NCBI GenBank assembly: GCA_937967665.1
Contig: CALBSZ010000700.1
Location: forward strand, 1 to 8,103
Length of the DNA: 8,103 bases
Direction of reading: 5' to 3'
Origin: an uncultured Planctomycetaceae bacterium
Lineage (GTDB): Bacteria; Planctomycetota; Planctomycetia; Pirellulales; Pirellulaceae
This document shows, one piece after another, positions 5,286-8,103 of this stretch; positions within the stretch are counted from its first letter, which is position 1; each line of letters starts with the position of its first letter. Both the position numbers and the translations under genes were made by a program. The notes below the pieces were generated by a model, which searched no databases, was not told the origin of the DNA, and worked only from the letters and a program-made list of their open reading frames with translations.

Positions 5286-6925
5286 TGGTGCGGGGGTCCG
5301 TAGATTGAAGGTGGAGCGCTGTCCAGTTTAGAGTCTCTGACATCGACGAACTCACCATCGCTCAATATCGACTCAGCATTCGGCACCTCGAACGCCGCGT
5401 CGCTCTCCGTAAGGCGATGTCGTGGCATCACGGCCTCGATATATACATTCGCATCGAGCAGTTGCTCAGCAGTCGCGATGGACGCATTCATCAAGGGCCC
5501 CGCCATTACTCCAATTCCCACAGTAATCGATGCTAGCAGGGCAGTGGGGCCAAACAGGCACAGGCGATTGTTTCGAATACGATCGCTCGCCGCATCATCC
5601 ACGATCGCTTGCTCTGGGGTTGGTTTCCAAAATGCCTCAGCCCAGATTTTCGTCATCGAGTAGAGTGTCAACAAACTCACGAGTAACGCAGCAAAAACAA
5701 TGGTGTAGCTTTCCGCCTCTAGCCCCCCTCGGATCAACATCAATTTGGCAAAGAATCCGGACAGCGGCGGAATTCCGGCCAGCGACATCGCCGACAGGAA
5801 AAACAACGTCGCCAGCACAGGTGTCGAACGATACAGTCCCCCGATCTCCGGCAGGCGGCCGTTGCCAAAGCGCCGTTCCGCGATTCCCCCAATCAGAAAC
5901 AAGTTCGTTTTCACCACGATGTGATGAATGATGTAAAAAATGGAACCAGCCAGCGCCAGCGTGGTGAACAAAGCCAAGCCCATCAACATGTAGCCAATCT
6001 GGCTCACGATATGGAACGACAAAATGCGACGGATTTCGCTCTGGGCCATTGCCCCCAAAACACCGGTCACCATGGTCAGTCCTGCGATGAGCAATAATAG
6101 ATTGTGGGTGAATACCAGATCAGTCGCGAACAGCAACGTGAAGGCCCGGATGAGCGAATACACCCCCACCTTCGTCAGCAACCCGGCGAAGATCGCGGAT
6201 ACGGCGGCGGGCGGGGTATGGTATGACGCGGGTAGCCAGAAAAAGAGGGGGAACACGGCCGCTTTGGTTCCGAACGCGATCAGAAACAGCATCGCCAGGA
6301 CTGACACAACGTCCTCGTCCGGAAAGCTCCGCAGTTTCAAAGCAAGGTCGGCCATGTTCAGCGTGCCAGTCGCCGCATAAATCACTCCGATCGCTGCTAA
6401 AAACACGGCCGACGAAATCAAGTTCAATGTGACGTATTTGATAGCACCTTCCAGCTGCCCCCGTTCGCTGCCGAGCGTCAGCAGTACGAACGACGCAATC
6501 AACATAACTTCAAACCAGACATACAGATTGAACAGATCGCCCGTGAGAAAGGCGCCGCAAACTCCCATTAGCAACAACTGCACGAGCGGATGAAAACCGA
6601 ACTGCACTCGGCGATCATCGACGGTCGCGAGCGAATAAACCGTCACTGCACATACCATGAGCCCCGCCAACATCACCATGATTGAACTTAGCCGATCCGC
6701 CACGAGCGTGATGCCGAACGGGGCGGGCCAACTGCCCATCTGCAACACGAGAATGTCTTCACGATCAACCAGCCAAATCAGCAATGCGGCTGACAGCAGG
6801 AGCAGGATCGAACCGATCACGCCGATGAACTTCTGAGCGGCCATCGATTTCCATACCAGCAACAGTATGGCCATCGTGGCCAGCGGCAAAACGATTGGCA
6901 GAATGACGGCAACTTGTTGGATCAT
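5282..6925 (-). CDS. mrpD: Mrp cation/proton antiporter subunit D
   Basis: MrpD is a NuoN/NuoM-like proton-channel subunit with about 14 membrane helices. The conserved acidic residue of helix 5 is present (E139 in NLYVWFEVML), as are the lysines K221 (FGTKAAVFPLFFWLP) and K252 (GLLTKVGVYSLIR). Also present is the HHIVVKTNLFLIGG segment typical of this antiporter-like domain. Its 547 residues are longer than the usual 490-500 or so. The excess is a hydrophilic C-terminal tail from about residue 497 (RHRLTESDAAFEVPN and onward) that is not membrane-embedded. ATG 6925 overlaps the mrpC stop as ATGA. The subunit is expected to carry part of the ion path together with MrpA. Confidence 0.97.
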   Translation of the reverse strand: MIQQVAVILPIVLPLATMAILLLVWKSMAAQKFIGVIGSILLLLSAALLIWLVDREDILVLQMGSWPAPFGITLVADRLSSIMVMLAGLMVCAVTVYSLATVDDRRVQFGFHPLVQLLLMGVCGAFLTGDLFNLYVWFEVMLIASFVLLTLGSERGQLEGAIKYVTLNLISSAVFLAAIGVIYAATGTLNMADLALKLRSFPDEDVVSVLAMLFLIAFGTKAAVFPLFFWLPASYHTPPAAVSAIFAGLLTKVGVYSLIRAFTLLFATDLVFTHNLLLLIAGLTMVTGVLGAMAQSEIRRILSFHIVSQIGYMLMGLALFTTLALAGSIFYIIHHIVVKTNLFLIGGIAERRFGNGRLPEIGGLYRSTPVLATLFFLSAMSLAGIPPLSGFFAKLMLIRGGLEAESYTIVFAALLVSLLTLYSMTKIWAEAFWKPTPEQAIVDDAASDRIRNNRLCLFGPTALLASITVGIGVMAGPLMNASIATAEQLLDANVYIEAVMPRHRLTESDAAFEVPNAESILSDGEFVDVRDSKLDSAPPSIYGPPHQ

Positions 6926-7269
6926 GTGTCAGTCGCCCTGAGTTGGTCCAGATCATCGGTCCCGAGTGTTTGGTAGGTGCGATAAATCAAAACGAGCGCA
7001 AATGCCAGCACCGCAAAGCTGATCACGATGGCCGTGAGAATGAGCGCTTGCGGCAGCGGATCAGCGACGACCGTCAGCGGACGCGTTTCCCCCATTGGCA
7101 CAACCGGCACGCGGCCTCGCACGATTCCGCCTGCCGTGAAAATTAAAAGGTTGGCGGCGTGGCTCAACAGGCCCAGTCCGATCAGCAGTTTCACGACGCT
7201 GCGGCGGAGCATCATATAAATGCCTGCCGCATACAACCCGCCAACGATGATGGCTAAGACGATGTCCAT
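6922..7269 (-). CDS. mrpC: Mrp cation/proton antiporter subunit C (NuoK-like)
   Basis: This is a three-helix NuoK homologue. Hydrophobic stretches lie at about 3-21, 27-49 and 75-95. The family motif DPLPQALILTAIVI is present at about 70-83, with GLLSHAANLLIF in the second helix. Its 115 residues are normal. The ATG at 7269 is separated from the mrpB stop by 5 bases, and a GAAGAG inside the last mrpB codons serves as ribosome binding site. The stop overlaps mrpD. Confidence 0.96.
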   Translation of the reverse strand: MDIVLAIIVGGLYAAGIYMMLRRSVVKLLIGLGLLSHAANLLIFTAGGIVRGRVPVVPMGETRPLTVVADPLPQALILTAIVISFAVLAFALVLIYRTYQTLGTDDLDQLRATDT

Positions 7270-7274
7270 ATGAA

Positions 7275-7688
7275 CTACTCTTCAAGAAGTGAAATAACAA
7301 AGACGAGTGTGACGCCGGTGACCACGCAGTAAACGCCGAGGTCAAATAGTAGTGGCGTACCCAAATGCAGTTCTCCGAGACCGCTGATATGAGTCGTGGT
7401 CCATGTTCCCGTAAGGAAGGGGTGTCCGAACGCCATAGGCACCACGCCGCTGCCCAGCGACATCAGCAAGCCTGCGCCGATCATTGCCCGGGGCGGTATG
7501 CGAATGACCTTTCGTGCGGCAGAGGCGCTGTGAGTCATCGCATACAGGGCAATTGCACCGCTGGCCGCCAAACCGCCCACGAAACCGCCTCCCGGTTCGT
7601 TGTGTCCTCGCAAAAATAGAAAGACCGATGACAGCATCAATAACGGCAGCAGAAACCGGATGGCGGTCTTGAGAATTACCGAATTCAT
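7275..7688 (-). CDS. mrpB: Mrp cation/proton antiporter subunit B
   Basis: This is the MrpB/MnhB membrane subunit. I chose ATG 7688 because it gives the standard N-terminus (MNSVILKTAIRFLLPLL), a normal 137 residues, and has GGAGCGAG upstream. An upstream frame extension to 7787 would overlap mrpA and add a polar, non-conserved leader. The signature FLRGHNEPGGGFVGGL occupies about 25-40. Four hydrophobic stretches follow the usual pattern, the last near the C-terminus (YCVVTGVTLVFVISLLEE). It is a separate gene here, not fused to mrpA, which marks the group 1 layout. Confidence 0.95.
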   Translation of the reverse strand: MNSVILKTAIRFLLPLLMLSSVFLFLRGHNEPGGGFVGGLAASGAIALYAMTHSASAARKVIRIPPRAMIGAGLLMSLGSGVVPMAFGHPFLTGTWTTTHISGLGELHLGTPLLFDLGVYCVVTGVTLVFVISLLEE

Positions 7689-7752
7689 TTTAAGAACTCG
7701 CTCCAGTTTGCGAGTGTGCCCGGCGCCAATGGCCAGTGACTCCCGGTGAAAA

Positions 7753-8103
7753 TTATTCCATCGAATCGTCTGCTGCGACATCCCCATCGGTTGTTTGAAT
7801 GACTTGTTTGGAGGGTCTCAGCATCAACAGCGAGTACACACCGATCGCCGCGATCGACAGCACGGTGATTTCTCCCAATGTATCCAAGGCGCGAAAATCT
7901 ACCAAAATCACGTTGACGATGTTTCGACCGTGCGCTTCGGTCACACTGTGGGCAGCGTAGTAATCAGAAATCGGATGGTCCGAACGAACAGTCATCGCAA
8001 ATAGGAGCAAGACTGTAATCGTGCCGCCGGCGACAACAGCGATGATGGCGTCTCGAACCCGCGGGTGAAGGGCCGACAAACAGCGGAAAGCAGTCAGCAG
8101 CGC
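7753..8103 (-). CDS. mrpA: Mrp antiporter subunit A, C-terminal end (5' part outside window)
   Basis: Only the last 116 codons are visible; the frame is open through the right edge, so a TTG at 8079 is not taken as a start. The visible part is the MrpA C-terminal domain (MbhE-like). It has a helix after HPRVRDAIIAV, then the diagnostic stretch VTEAHGRNIVNVILVDFRAL followed by DTLGEITVLSIAAIGVYSLL. A polar tail rich in Asp ends the protein. MrpA carries the main NuoL-like channel upstream of this part. The stop lies 64 bases before mrpB ATG 7688, the loosest junction in the operon. Confidence 0.95.
   Translation of the reverse strand, partial: ALLTAFRCLSALHPRVRDAIIAVVAGGTITVLLLFAMTVRSDHPISDYYAAHSVTEAHGRNIVNVILVDFRALDTLGEITVLSIAAIGVYSLLMLRPSKQVIQTTDGDVAADDSME

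Noticed and set aside
7689..7752. Gap between mrpA and mrpB as a possible internal promoter
   Set aside because: GC-rich palindromic bases are present, but no -35/-10 or -24/-12 pair with correct spacing could be found; a GGAG binding site explains the part near mrpB.

Overview
The window reads as an ordinary bacterial chromosome segment with slightly more than half G+C by eye. All genes I can support lie on the minus strand, so transcription runs from high to low coordinates. The taxon cannot be fixed from this sequence. A seven-subunit Mrp antiporter, an NtrC-type regulator with a soluble PAS kinase, and a Rnk/GreA-like protein would fit a Gram-negative bacterium that uses sigma-54. A marine planctomycete is my best guess, held weakly.

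Right block (8103 down to 4124): the 3' end of mrpA followed by complete mrpB, C, D, E, F and G, a cation/proton antiporter operon of the separate-gene (group 1) type. The junctions C-D, D-E, E-F and F-G are all 4-base ATGA stop/start overlaps, which implies translational coupling and balanced subunit synthesis.

Middle block (4123 down to 1179): after mrpG comes a short non-coding stretch. It holds a gapped palindrome (4087-4109), a second inverted repeat (4055-4086) and a good -24/-12 (sigma-54) promoter match (4003-4019). It is followed by an easily missed 42-residue membrane ORF (3816-3944) with its own ribosome binding site. That ORF ends in a GTGA overlap with a soluble PAS histidine kinase, and the kinase overlaps a sigma-54-dependent response regulator (REC-AAA+-Fis). 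Together they look like a small-membrane-protein/kinase/activator operon that is itself transcribed by sigma-54 RNA polymerase.

Left block (1178 down to 1): about 580 bases without a convincing gene, containing hairpins and a second -24/-12 match (634-650). This second promoter sits 39 bases upstream of an 86-codon single-pass membrane protein with a near-perfect ribosome binding site. The 3'-truncated gene of a Rnk-type (GreA C-terminal domain) RNA-polymerase-binding protein follows.

The working model, which is inference, is that the activator drives both sigma-54 promoters. One feeds its own operon. The other makes a membrane peptide plus a transcription-modulating Rnk protein. The link to the Mrp antiporter is positional only.
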